Source: Apostichopus japonicus
Lineage: Eukaryota > Echinodermata > Holothuroidea > Aspidochirotida > Stichopodidae
Assembly (NCBI RefSeq): GCF_037975245.1
Contig: NC_092579.1
Coordinates: forward strand, 10,747,678 to 10,811,677
Direction: 5' to 3'
DNA length: 64,000 nt
In this document: one piece after another, positions 45,897-58,314 of the stretch
Position numbering within the stretch: position 1 is the first letter of the stretch
Layout: every line of letters starts with the position of its first letter
Program-made: the position numbers and the translations under genes
Notes under the pieces: model-generated
What the model saw: only the letters and a program-made list of their open reading frames with translations
Databases searched by the model: none
What the model was told of the DNA's origin: nothing

Positions 45897-48800
45897 CTTA
45901 GTACATGAATACATACATATTTATATTACCTATAGCTATGTTTGCTCCGTTGTAAGATCCACGAATATTGTGAACCCGTTACACTGTGACCTTTTACCCA
46001 AATGGAACTGAAGTAGTGAAGGTATACATCTTTCCTGTTGTCGAGGTACATGTAACTCGAACACAAAAATGACAGGTTCAGCTCTGAGTGGATTAGAACT
46101 ACCTTCAATACCATATATTACATTCCTTTAATGGAAATACAATGCTATACACCTCTCCATTCCAATCTCATGCTTCGTAAAATGTTTATTCCTCCTCACA
46201 ACCCCCCCCCCCAACCTCACGCCCCCACAATCTCAATCTTACTTAACAAGTCTTCAAAAGAGAGTAACATTTCACACTTAAGAGCATACAGATAAATGAC
46301 ATAGTGGAGGGTGTGGTTTGTCGTGTTTTTACCCGAGAGGGACCAGGAGAGCTCATTTCCTTAGTATTGTATCATTCAGTACAAGACGTATCCCCGGTGA
46401 GCCACTTGAGTTGGATTTCATTCTTTAAAAGAAATAGCTCCAGGCAACCCTGTTTTCAATCTACACATCTTACCAAGTTTTATATTCCTTTTGCTTTCCA
46501 AGAAAATTCGTATGCTTGCCAAAGGTTATTTGTCGAAGTTTGAATACCTCTAGGGAATTATAAACATTAATTTTAAGTATAAGCATAATAAACCTGAATC
46601 AATGTCACAGATTTAAGGAGTTCTTTAGAACATAGGTACCGTCATCATAATCTTTCTTATATTATTAACTGTTTTGTCGCATTTGATTGGATGTCACAGA
46701 TTTCATAAATATACTTGAGTTCGTTGCTGAAACCTAAATACTGAAGCTCCCAACATGACCTAATGACGTCATTGGTTTCAGTATCAACATTGTTAACATT
46801 CTACCTTGAATATATGTAAACAGCAACGAAACGAAGGTAAAGGTTTCAGATCCTATCGTGGTACTTTGTCAACACAGATTTACCAAATGACAGTTTCCAG
46901 ACATGACTTTTAAGAATAGGATATCTTCATAAACGGAGGAAGATTTTACTTTATCTTGGGCGGGGTGGGGTGTGGGGGGGGGTGTTCGGTTTCAAAAAGA
47001 TCTCTGAAATATCAGTTATCAAGAGGTTTCTTGGGTTTGTCTCCCTTCAATATGTCTTTTGCAGAGATATATCTGTACGGCTGAAAATCGGCATCGAACT
47101 TCAACTTGAATTGGTCTTTCATGTTTCGTTGGGAAAAGTAAATCAATCTTGGAAAATACTTGTAATCGTATTAAACTTATCATCTTTCACGTCCTGTTGA
47201 TACATGTAATGTGTGATGTGTAATTTATTTTATTCAGACAAGTGTGATACCAGACGAGTTGCATAATACCGTCATGATCCTATATCCATAGTTATTTAAT
47301 GGTAAATAATTGAGCAGAAGCGGGTAAAAATGGTGGGGGTACAAACTTCAGGCGACAACTATAAGTACACCTCAAAATTGCAGAGAAAGTGGGTCCAGTC
47401 TGTGCATTCTATATCACAAATTCCAGTAATAGCATGTTGGGGGGGGGGGGTCAACAAAAGTGCACTTTTGATGGACCGGTATATTATTTCTGAAGCTTTG
47501 AACGATGAGGCACTTTGTTCAAGCAAAAGAGCTGTTATAATTACAAAAAAAGAAGGGGAAAAAAGAGGGAAAAAATTGTTTCACCAAAAATGTTTTCTGT
47601 TGTTCCTTTTGTAGAATTCTGGGGGATGATGGAGGTTCTCTCAGCAGGGAGCTACCAACTGCAGCTTATTATTCCTTGTTCAATTTGGTGAACAATAAAA
47701 CAATATAACATGTTTTAAGAATCCTTATCTTTGTCTCAAGCGCAGTAAAGTTTGGTGCCATCACATTATCTCTGAATCTAGCGCTAAATTAATTTTAAAA
47801 TTAGAAATTACCTCATCTCATAGCAAACTAACTTGACCAACTGGTGAAAAAGTAATTAATGCGTTCGGCTTGGGTATATTTATTTTGAGCATATGTTCGC
47901 ACGACAGAAAGTAATGTGTCATGCGCACCAATGGCTGATTGATAAATAAACAGAAATGATTAATATAAAAGTCGAACAAAGAACTTGAAACAGTGCCGAC
48001 TTTACTGGTATATGGCGGTGCTTTGAAGATTGTTATTAAATGTTTGCTTACCTTATTACCTTATTCATGCATGTACAATAAACACATCAATATAATCAGT
48101 AGAATTATACTATAATAAATAAAAGTATTCTAAGCACAAGGTATTAAATCACTTGATTATGTATTCTTCACTTGACGTAACAAGTCTTTGGATGTTTAGA
48201 ATGATAAATCAAAAATTGGCAATTTATCCATTTCCTTGTGGATCTTCTTTTCATTCCGCTTGGTAGCATTCTCATTCAGATATTATTCAGTTAATTTATG
48301 GAAGCCTTAGAATGTTTAAGAATCATCCCTCAAGCGTTACTTTAAATGTTTAAATTCGAGCTTGTAAACACTTAATAAGATTGTCTATAATATCAAATTT
48401 CATGATCGATCAAAACATAAATATCGAGCGCTTCCAGCTTATCGGGGTATTGGCTGAAGTAGATTGTTTACACAAAGTTGTGAGGAAGTTTCTGTCTGTT
48501 CAAAAGTTCAAAGTTCAAAACCACATTCTTATACTTATAGCTTCTTGTTCGTTTGGTTTTTCTCAATTTGGTGATATGTTCAACATTCAACGTATTCATG
48601 TTGCACAGACATGAAATTCATGCATGTTATGAATTCACAACTTGGAATATCCAAGGTTAAAAATTTAAAAAAAAAGCAGAAGAAATCAGTATATGGAAGG
48701 AAAGGAGAGAAGCTATGTTTCCTTCGATGGTAGATTTGCTTTTTATGGATAATTTACTAATACAAAACATGTTATTTGTGATATAACCATGCAAAGGCGT

Positions 48801-51311
48801 ATGCAGTCAATAGGTGCATATATAGGTAATGAAGGGAGGATATTTAAATTGGAAATTAAAGGTGAGCGTAAAACAGAACAAAATGTAAAAATGAATCGAA
48901 ATAGATAAGATAAGTAAAATCGAAGTTTTGACAATTTACAGATGATCCAGATTTGATCTACATGATCCAGATTCATTCTTGTGATCCCGATTTATAAAAT
49001 TCTTCAAGTCGAACATCAAGTACAATATGATTACCAAATACAGTTAAAACTTAAGAAGGAGGAAACTTGCAATATCTCCTTTGTAGAAAAATTATCAAAA
49101 TGTTAATTAATCAATATTTTAGTTTGTTTCAAAAGGGATTGTCAGTTCGTGATAAGAAAAAAGATATCTAACTCATGCATGCTTCTGTTTATTAATAGTT
49201 CTTTGCAAACTTAAAATTCCATACATCTGAACGCCTAGGATTAAACGTCATAAAATTAAAGGTCGATTCTATTTGAAATAAAAGCTTTATGCAGATGACT
49301 TTTGATTTCCTTTACTATATACTTTCCATGCAAATTTTCATACGATAAACATCTTTAGGTGCAATATTTATAACTTTTTAGAAGGCTCAATTGGGGCGCT
49401 GTACAGAATTGCCTTTTACAATATCGGAGGTGTCTTGATGATAGTGAGGCGAGTTTACTTGTTATATGAATTTTCTGAGGGATTTTCTACGGTTTGTATG
49501 TAAATTATGTGTTGTAAGTCCTCTCGAGAATGTCAAAAGATGAAAAAGGTTCTCATCTTTCCCTCAAGTCATTTTTTGGAATAATACACATATTTTCCAC
49601 TCATTCATCCTTTTTCTTACTTGAGGGGGTTGTTGTGTTTGCATATAATGTCTTCTGCTATATATGCAAATGTATACTTGTGGTGAAAGTACCGCGTAAT
49701 GTAACTTTATTGTATTTTAAGGTGCAACAAAAGTCCGAGATTGATAACCTGTACAATACATAGCTTGTAAAAGGACGCTCTTGTTTTCTAATCTTATTTA
49801 GTTTTATGGATTTTTCTCAATTATTTGTTGGTGAATAAAATGTTGCAGGTTAGTTTTATTGTCACTTTATTGAAATACGCGAATTGCGCAATGAGCTGCG
49901 ATGCTATGTTGGCGCATCTATATCAGATCACCATGTATAGGGATCGACATATACCATAATTTTAAATCGACATCTATCGACTTATTTTCAATTAGGGTCA
50001 TTTTAAATTGACATCGATCCGTTTCTAAGTTGCATATAGCATATTAAATCCAATGATGTGGGTGTTTACAACCTTCGGTTCCATTTCAGCCCGCACAAAT
50101 ATTAAAGGTATGTCTTAGCACAACCTTGTTTATTGACATAGTTATAGACATTGGGCTTCAGAATGCAACATTTCGCATCTACAGTTTTATTATTTTGGGA
50201 GGGAGGATCCACAAATCCTGATCAGCTAATTTGTAAACAAATACAATAACGTACCAATGCATCTGTCACGTGAAAATAGATTAGTGATTCGTTCACACGA
50301 TGTTGTTTGCCTATACCACAGTGTACGTATAAGACTATATAACATCGTGTTCTCTTTCAGCCTACCGTGCCGTTCTTCTGCGTGCGTATTCAGCCTAACC
50401 ATGCACTGACGACACTTTTACACATACATTGACTGATTGATGAAGATTACGAAGAACATGCGTGGTGGTTATATTTGCCTTAGATCTTCGATGATAACAA
50501 GTGTCGTTACGAATGTACATTTTCCCTAGAGACGTTTTCTTTCCTCTCTTCTTAGAGAGATATATTCATGAGAGAGATCATCTCTAGGTGTAGTAGAAAG
50601 ATTAAACCCATGGGCACAACGCATCACAGCCACGAGTACAACATATCTAATAATAAGCAGAGCGGAATTCTAAAGGGAAATTACTTTACCAAGCCACAGG
50701 TCACGCATGATGAAAGTAATATATCAACTTGTGTGGCAATAATGTTTCTCCAATGGGACATATTTTAGCCATGCAGGGCGTTAGAGAGATAATATTTACT
50801 GCATGAATATAGACAATATTACATATTTGTTGGAGTAAATAGTTAGTAAATAGTTAGAATACGACAATAATAAACTAACCCCCCCCCCCCCAAATGAAGA
50901 AAAACAAAGTTCAAAACGTCAAAAGAAAATATTGTGAAAAGGCAGTGAAAAATTGAACGATATCAGCTCTATACTGTATAGTAATCACTTTAATTCAGTC
51001 ATTCAATTTTTATTTAATCCACCATGTCTACGCTGGTGGGAGCACAAAAAAAAACATTTAGTGGTATACGTATAGGGAGCTATCAAAACGCGAGGGAGCA
51101 GTTAACCAGTCCGCCGGTGGCTCTGGGGTCTTTATACCACAAGGAAAACAAAGAAAATAACTTTTGTATATACTACATTTCGACTACCACGTCCAAAACT
51201 TCTACTTTTTCCACACTGTAAGAATCTCAGCTATTCGTCAAATTTTGAGGTAAAGAGTAGACATTTTGAGACAAAAATCAAAATGAAACTAACAGGTATT
51301 TAGACGTAAAG
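45897..51311. other. non-coding stretch
   Basis: Scattered frames of 60-95 codons lack splice partners, conserved motifs or coding-like composition. C- or G-runs occur at 46202-46213, 46970-46983, 47440-47450 and 50879-50891. ATCGACAT words cluster at 49945-50015. I see no gene. Confidence 0.45.
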
Positions 51312-51892
51312 TTTAAAGGATTGGTCCAGGTGTCTAACATGTCTATCTTGTATGAAAGAGCTCAAAGAGGCAAACAGAACAGTGAAGAAACTACCATGAT
51401 AGCATGCTCTGTTTAGGAGATATCACGCTTTGAAGATATAAAAATTTCTTTGAAAATGACTGGTGTAGAAAAACTAACTGTGAGGGTGTGATGTCACATC
51501 CTCACTTTCTTAACATGTGTGAATATATTTCGATAAAAATTAATTACATATTTTTCACAAATCTAAAAAAATATAATCAAAGACTCTTCAGATGTTAAAA
51601 TCTCTGATACTTCCCTTGACAAATATGAGATCCACATGACATATCTTTTGGTTGAAAGTCATAAAATCTCACAAAACATTTTAATAAAATAACAAAGACT
51701 TATCAGAAATGTGAGGATATGACGTCACAGCTAGTCTGATTTCAGCAGTTTCTACCCAATCAGATAGAACTTTAAACTTGAATATCTCCATAACGGAATA
51801 AGATATTTGAACAGTTCTTCATCATTGTGTTTCTTTTATTGTCTTCTTTCATATAAGATAAACATGTATGACACCTGAACTAATCCTTTAAG
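51312..51892. mobile_element. MITE with long TIRs
   Basis: The ends TAAAGGATTGGTCCAGGTGT and, on the other strand, TAAAGGATTAGTTCAGGTGT extend over about 45 bp of inverted similarity, down to a shared TATGAAAGA. The middle carries two GTGATGTCAC/ATGACGTCAC palindromes. No ORF. A rearranged partial copy lies at 56916-57058. Confidence 0.75.
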
Positions 51893-53160
51893 ATACGAAA
51901 ACTTGATTGCTTTGCATTCATTTTGGATGACTTTTGGATGCCTGGATTGCATCCCTAAATTGGAAAAGTGAGGTCACAGAAATATTTTTCATAGTAGAAG
52001 GGACGAGAGGGAGGGGGGGGGGCGCACTGCCCTCCTCTGCCCACAGTTCATACGCTTATATGACATTGTTTAAATTTTTCGAATGCTATTGAAAGGTTCA
52101 TTGGGTGAGTGATATCGATCTTATACATTTACAAATGCCTATCTTTTATTACATTTCTCAACCGCATGACTTGTATTGTTTAATTTCTTTTAATGATTTA
52201 CTGTCTACGTGGGTCGTTTACGTTGACCCAAATATAATTATCATTCAGTCGACAGATGACTTTTTGAAACTCCTCAGAGAGACCGTTGATTTATTCATCA
52301 TACCAAGAAAAGAGGTTTGGTTTTACTGTAAACTTGCTGAACCTGTCGTAACAAACAGTCACATACTATATACAAACATTTCAAAATTTAGTGTTTGTTA
52401 ATATTTATTCCAGTTTAATGTCAGACTAAACAATATTCATTCATGATCTTTGTAAACAAACGGTAGAATCCCCCCCCCCCCTCTATCTATGGAATCCTTA
52501 AGGCACCATGAAAGTATCGTAAAATGTTCAAGTAATACATTGAGAAAATGACACGTTAATGTGTTCACAATTTCTGGAACATTGACGACGAAAGGTTGCT
52601 ACGTAGGAAATCAATTATTAATCTATAATATTTCAATATGATTATCTATCAATGTTTTCGATTCAACATTTTGCATACGACAACCATCCAAATTAAAGGA
52701 ATCGTCTGGTGGAAGATTTTGATACATTGTCCTTGTAGTTATTATTTTTCTCTTTCTAACCATGTAAAAATTGTCCCCATTCGACATTTTCTCCTTATAG
52801 AAATCTGGTTTTCAAATTCACCAGTTTCTCACCAAAAGTACCGTTTGTTCGAACGCTTCAATATGGTGATTGACGTAGTGCTTGCAGATAGGCAAAACAG
52901 GCGACTTGAAGTTAGCACTCCCAATTCCGCAGCAAATTAACTCACGTGTAAGCACATTGGATTGCCTCATATATATAACGTACATACTCGCGAACGTATA
53001 TACTACGATGCTCAGTTGGTGTACTTGTATAGCGTTACACATAGTACACTCACACTCAAACCACAGTTCATTAACTGTTCTTCGAAATCGCTGAAATAAA
53101 ATTCACGGATCAAGTTAACAGTAAAAGGAAACTTGTAAAGTATTCGTTAAACCGAAAGAT
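51893..53160. other. non-coding stretch
   Basis: Open frames of about 100 codons at 52105-52401 and 52638-52940 have the Ile/Phe/Tyr-rich look of AT-rich chance frames. Poly-C lies at 52470-52481. No exon is supported. Confidence 0.4.
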
Positions 53161-53165
53161 GAAAC

Positions 53166-53642
53166 TTGGCGGGATCGATGTCATCGCCGAACTGTCCGAT
53201 TGTAAACGTTAGTGTAGCCTATACACGCGGACATTCTTCGCGCTGGAGCTGGATACCGCGATGTATAAACAACGAAGCGCCTGCTGTTAAAACTTATCTT
53301 GTGTTACACAAAGACCACGAAACCACCGATCTACTACATATATTGCGGCTTAAGGAGTTTTTTAAATCATATCTAATTTATAAGAAATTTCACCGGAAAT
53401 TATTGAAGAAATTGATTGAATCGTTGTCAGAGCAGAATATAGCACTGAGAAGCTTAGGCTTCGCAGAACTGTCCGATTGTCAACGTTTGAGTACAGCCTA
53501 CATGAGAACATTTTTCGCGTTGGCGCTGGATAGCGCGATGTATAGCCTGAACAACTCAGAGTCTGCTGTTAAAATTTACCTTCTGTTACTCAAAGACCAC
53601 GGAACCACCGCTCAAGTACATGGCGGCTTAAGGAGTTTTTGA
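53166..53642 (+). other. open frame across a tandemly duplicated 277-bp unit, unidentified
   Basis: A 158-codon frame spans two copies of a unit that begins near 53186 and 53463. Copy 2 is read as AELSDCQRLSTAYMRTFFAL and SESAVKIYLLLLKDHGTTAQ, a plausible amphipathic helical text. In copy 1 the same text is present but out of frame and stopped, so the open frame there is a different one. The duplication continues to about 53695. I recognise no family. It could be an exon, a pseudogene or a repeat. Confidence 0.35.
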
Positions 53643-53699
53643 AAACATATCTAATTTTTAAGAAATTTCACCGGAAATTATGGAAGAAATTTATCTGTA

Positions 53700-56660
53700 T
53701 ACAAACGCTGTTTTTGTTGTGATTACCGTATAGGTACTGTGCGGAGGGTGGGTTATGACGCAATCTGCTATGGCAGAGCTGACGTCACGTATTGTACTGT
53801 TCAAATCATATTTGAATTGTCTATCCATAACGATTAAAAAATCGTTTCTCCGTCAAACGCAACATTAGCGTTCTCATACTTTGACAACATGTTTGGAAAA
53901 TGATTTACTATTTTTTAAGGTAACTTCTTTGGGCCACCAGACAATCCTTTTAAGATAAATGATTCAATAATTCTATAACATTTTTTGAACGATCATAATT
54001 GCCCCTTCAGAATCCCGCAAATCCCAACTTAGGATTAAAAGACTTAATTATGCCCGGGGCATGCCTGGAGAGAGGGGTATCCTATGCATTAGAGCACTGT
54101 GTCGCGCTGGCAACGTGGGGTCGAGGAAAATATGGGATATATATAGGATAGAGTATTCTATTTTTCATAATTCTTAAGGAAAAAAAGTACAAAAAGGAGT
54201 GCCAACTGCCTCCAGGGACAGGCCTGACTTGTTAACAAAAGGTAACTATTGGTCAAATTTTAATATTAATCACTGGTCAGTTTCTGCAAAGAGCTTAGTT
54301 GATTACGTCATGAATATAGCATCGTCATTGCGAACCATCTTACAGAACATCATTGCATTGCCAATGGATAAACTGGAATAAAGGGTCTTCATTTATTTAT
54401 ATTTATTTTTGTTCTTTTAATTTTCGAGATCTAAAGTGTATTTAGTTCAGTTATTGACGAAGTAAAGGTAAGTTTCTAAGTTAAATAATCATAATAAATG
54501 TTTACAAACATATATTTTAGTGAAGATATATGTAAAAATTCGTTGGTACATCAGCGTTTCCGTATCATACTGATGAATCTCAAGTTATTTCGACATCCTA
54601 CACGCTGGTTATTGATGACTTGATAAGCGGATGTTGGAACTACCGTTGAGAATCTACCGATAGTGATGTTCTTGAGAAACATATTAAAATGTTCAGATGC
54701 CCTTCTAACGAGATTCAAAGTATCACAAAATATTTAGATATACGATCTGTTCGGAGTATCGCTTAAGGCATAGTTTTGAGCAGACTGAGATCCATTTCCC
54801 GATTGTATTTGATACCGAAATTCCTTCACACTACAGTTTCAGTTAGACTGACTAATCACGTTGACTTAAAATACGAAAAAAAAAAGACACAAAAAACAGG
54901 TTATTAGTGAAAAATTCTCATTTATTTTACTTTTTGCAACTTGTGATGATATATTCTTATGAATCGAAATGAATCAGTGATTGATCGATTAATAACATTC
55001 GTTTTGATGGAATGTTTATTATGCATGTGTTACCCTTTTCAACAATTTACATGGCTGCATCCGATTTTGCGCGATGCACAGTAGTTATGGTAAAGATGTT
55101 GCACAAAACTCACATTGTATTATATATGAGTATATATTTGTGCTTCGGATCCTGCAGGAACTTGTTATTGTTGTTTATTCGTAAAGGGTGAATATCAACA
55201 GCGATTTCCACCTTCCTGGTAAGGTAGCATGCTGCCATCATCATTGCTGTTTGATATTAATACACTAATTATATATAGTTGAGTGAAAATGATGTGTTTA
55301 TCAATGAAGTTATATGTTTCGTCATGTTTTGTAGTTAAATGCATTTAATATGTTCTAATTAAAAGTGTATTATATGAGGGAGTTGAAATATCCCAATACT
55401 TCTTGTCATGTTATCTAACAGGATGTGAAAACGAAATATTAAAAAGAGGTCACAAAATGATTAATCTCCGTAGACAATGACTTTCGTGGACATGATGCAG
55501 CAACTTGAAAACCATGACTGAAAGACCGATCAAGGGGGGGGGGGGTGGAGGGGGGAGTACATTACATTACCAGTATATACCGCAACACGCAACCAATTAA
55601 AAGAAACTTCTAACATTGGTGTTGTGGGACAGGTTCCAGAGGTGTCAAATAGAGGGCAAACCCTTTCAGGACCGAGAATAATTTTTTTCTCTCGAAGGAA
55701 CTTTCAAGCACAAAAATACATTAAACAAGGAAACATTTACCCGCTTTATTCTGTCTTGTTGACTCTTAGTAAATTATTGCCGGGAAAGGGAGGTAGGTGG
55801 GGGGAGTATGGTGGCTCATTGCTCCTATATGCGCGCAATGGTTACGCTCCTAGGTTTTCAGCTTAGCAAAATCGAGTTCTTCTCGTATTTCAAGTTGGAC
55901 TTTTGTCGGAAGATAGTATAAGTACCGACACTTAGACTGTATTCAAAAATGTTTATTCCAGTCACGTATTCAATTAGCTTCCGTTGTATTCGTCCTAGTT
56001 ACATATATAGATGTCAAATAAAATACGAAGAAGCGCTAATGTAGTTAGTAGGACGGGGTAGTCCAACTTCATGAGTTTTTAATACGTTTTAATGACACTT
56101 CTCTGCACACATGCCATGAGGCGATAACAGACTTCATTGCAAGAGAAATATCTGAAGTGTTCATTGAAAGAGAAAAGCGGCTAGTAGAAGTACTTCGGGA
56201 CATTTGCTGAAATGTTCATAAACTTTGTGGAGTATTTGGCAATCCATCAAACTAATTATTTTGGAGTATAGTGTTCGTCTGCAATAATAGCTTCAAGTGG
56301 ATTTATAGAACAGTAATGAAAGAATAAAGGCCGTTTCTATTCCACCTGTATACGTGATTTTACTGAATACATTTAAAACCAAAAGTCAAAATTTGGAGGA
56401 AATGGATTCATTTCCGTTTAAACTTTAGCTTGAACAAAACCTCATTTTCCTATCGTGTATTCATTAGCCAAAACAGTACGTTCAACTCTTAATGGAGAAC
56501 TGTTACTTTTCAAAAGACGTGTAGAAGTCTTTATGTATACTTGATTGTACCAGTCTGTCGGTTCATGTTTGAAGATGTTTCAGTTACTTTGAAACAAACT
56601 TATTGTCAGCTAGTGTCGTCTCTTTTTATAAAAAGGAAGACGTCATGTATATAGTTAGAC
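53700..56660. other. non-coding stretch
   Basis: No gene recognised. G-rich runs occur at 55532-55558 and 55790-55803. The remainder is AT-rich unique sequence. Confidence 0.45.
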
Positions 56661-56666
56661 GCCTAC

Positions 56667-56708
56667 CTTCGCCTGATGAGTCCCAAAAGGACGAAACAGG
56701 TCGTGAAG
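56667..56708 (+). ncRNA. hammerhead ribozyme motif, type I, Penelope-like
   Basis: The core CTGATGA (56673-56679), a 4-bp stem II GTCC/GGAC with loop CAAAA, and GAAA (56693-56696) are intact. Stem I pairs CTTCGC (56667-56672) with GTGAAG (56703-56708), including one G-T pair. Stem III is minimal (AC/GT round AG) and leaves C56702 as the expected cleavage-site base. Minimal type I hammerheads of this form are known from Penelope-like retroelements. No such ORF is nearby, so this is probably an orphan terminal fragment. Confidence 0.75.
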
Positions 56709-56787
56709 TGGAATTTTGCTTGTGGTATTTTTTTTTTCCATGTATTTACTATATATCTGTCATACCACTTGTTACACACTCATATCG

Positions 56788-56789
<2 letters not shown>

Positions 56790-56847
<58 letters not shown>

Positions 56848-56848
56848 T

Positions 56849-56912
<64 letters not shown>
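56790..56912. repeat. AT microsatellite
   Basis: TA runs are interrupted once by TAAATTTATATATAAA. Long Tyr-Ile frames here are artefacts of the repeat. Confidence 0.95.
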
Positions 56913-56915
<3 letters not shown>

Positions 56916-57058
56916 GTGATGAGGGTGTGATGTCACATCCTCACTTTAACATGTGTGAATATATACAAATTTGAACAGGTTTTTTTACCATTGTGTTTCT
57001 TTTATTTTCCTCTTTCATATAACATAAACATGTATGACAACTGAACCAATCCTTTAAG
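56916..57058. mobile_element. partial, rearranged copy of the 51312-51892 MITE
   Basis: GAGGGTGTGATGTCACATCC and AACATGTGTGAATATAT match the middle of that element. They join directly to its right end (ATTGTGTTTCTTTTATT ... ACTGAACCAATCCTTTAA). About 250 bp of middle sequence and the left end are missing. Confidence 0.7.
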
Positions 57059-57059
57059 C

Positions 57060-58227
57060 TAGTCGCAAAACAACCCCAAACGAATCTTGACAAACTTTAG
57101 TTACTTTTTGTTTTTATTTTCAACGAAAGGGCCCTTTTAAATCCCAGGCGTTCTCTAGAAGAGGCCACTTTATGAATATTAACATGTTACTTTTTCATTA
57201 CAACAGCGGAAAATGTTGACTTTTCATATACAAGAGTGGAACATATATCATTTCGCCGGTTCCGCCCCTGGCATAAATCCTTTACATAATATTGTGCACG
57301 CAACACTGCTATAGTTCCGCGCAATTATTTAACGTTATTCTTTTCCATTTTTTATTATTTTGCTTATCACACCTTGTAATGTATATATATATATATATAG
57401 TTATGGTCTATTTCTGAAGAGTTAGAGTAAATAAAACAGTTTCTACGTTTGAAATCATATTTAATGATCAACATCACTGTTTTCTTTTAATGACTCTTTG
57501 TTTATACACTAACCAGTAGCATTAGTCACAATTCAATCAAATTTGCTTCTTTACACCTTCGTCAATATCCAAGCTCCCAATCTCGATATGCTAGTATTTA
57601 CCGCATCATGAATATTACCTTAGGGTATCAATTTTACCAAGTTTTCTATTTGTCTTTAAAGTTATCCATCTCTCTAAGTTAAGTGGAACAACCTTTAATG
57701 GCCTTAACAATTCAACAGTCAATGCTCAGCATTCTTTCAAAATGTAGTCTTAATTTGAGGCCAGTTGTAATTCCACGAGAGCGTTTAATGGCTGCATCAC
57801 TCATAGCTATGAGCAAAGGTATGTTACTCTGTAATCCATCCCGGAGTAACACAGCCATAAGAGTAAACAAACACATTTCATCTTTCCAGGGAAGTTATAA
57901 CATGCGCAAATCTTTACTGTGACAAATCACTTCACAAGATCACTGAATGTATGTGTACGTGTCTATAGCAGTGGTTAAAGCAGCTACACGCTTTGGGCTA
58001 TGATTACGTTTAGTAGGCTAACATTATGTGATTGCGTGTAGACAGTATACAGCTCACCAACCTTTAATCTGATCATGTTTAGTATCAATACCCTTTTCAG
58101 TGTGAATCGTGCTACTTTAAACTTAAAGACATTGGAAATTCTTAACATGCATAGATGTAGGCTACACTAGTAGCTGCTTAACGTTGTCAAAAATGTGTCC
58201 CAGACTGATTGTATGAAACTGAATTTG
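57060..58227. other. non-coding stretch
   Basis: Only short frames are present. The minus strand at about 57725-57835 reads AMSDAAIKRSRGITTGLKLR and HFERMLSIDC before a stop, which looks protein-like but has no partner exon I can find. A short TA run lies at 57381-57400. Confidence 0.35.
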
Positions 58228-58313
58228 AAGGCAAGGAAGACTCGCCCCAAACCGCGTGCCGCGCTCTGAAAAAAAATAACTTTTCGTTGCATGCAAATGA
58301 CGTTTTCTTCTTG
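58228..58313 (-). mobile_element. truncated third copy of the TTAA MITE
   Basis: GAAGACTCGCCCCAAACCGC and the following AAAAAAAATAACTTTTCGTTGC match the reverse complement of the right end of the element at 8402-8775. It is cut off where the next TIR element begins at 58315. Confidence 0.5.
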
Positions 58314-58314
58314 T

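Noticed and set aside
56603-56930. Plus-strand frames ending in long Tyr-Ile runs
   Set aside because: Translation of the AT microsatellite; the upstream part overlaps the hammerhead motif.
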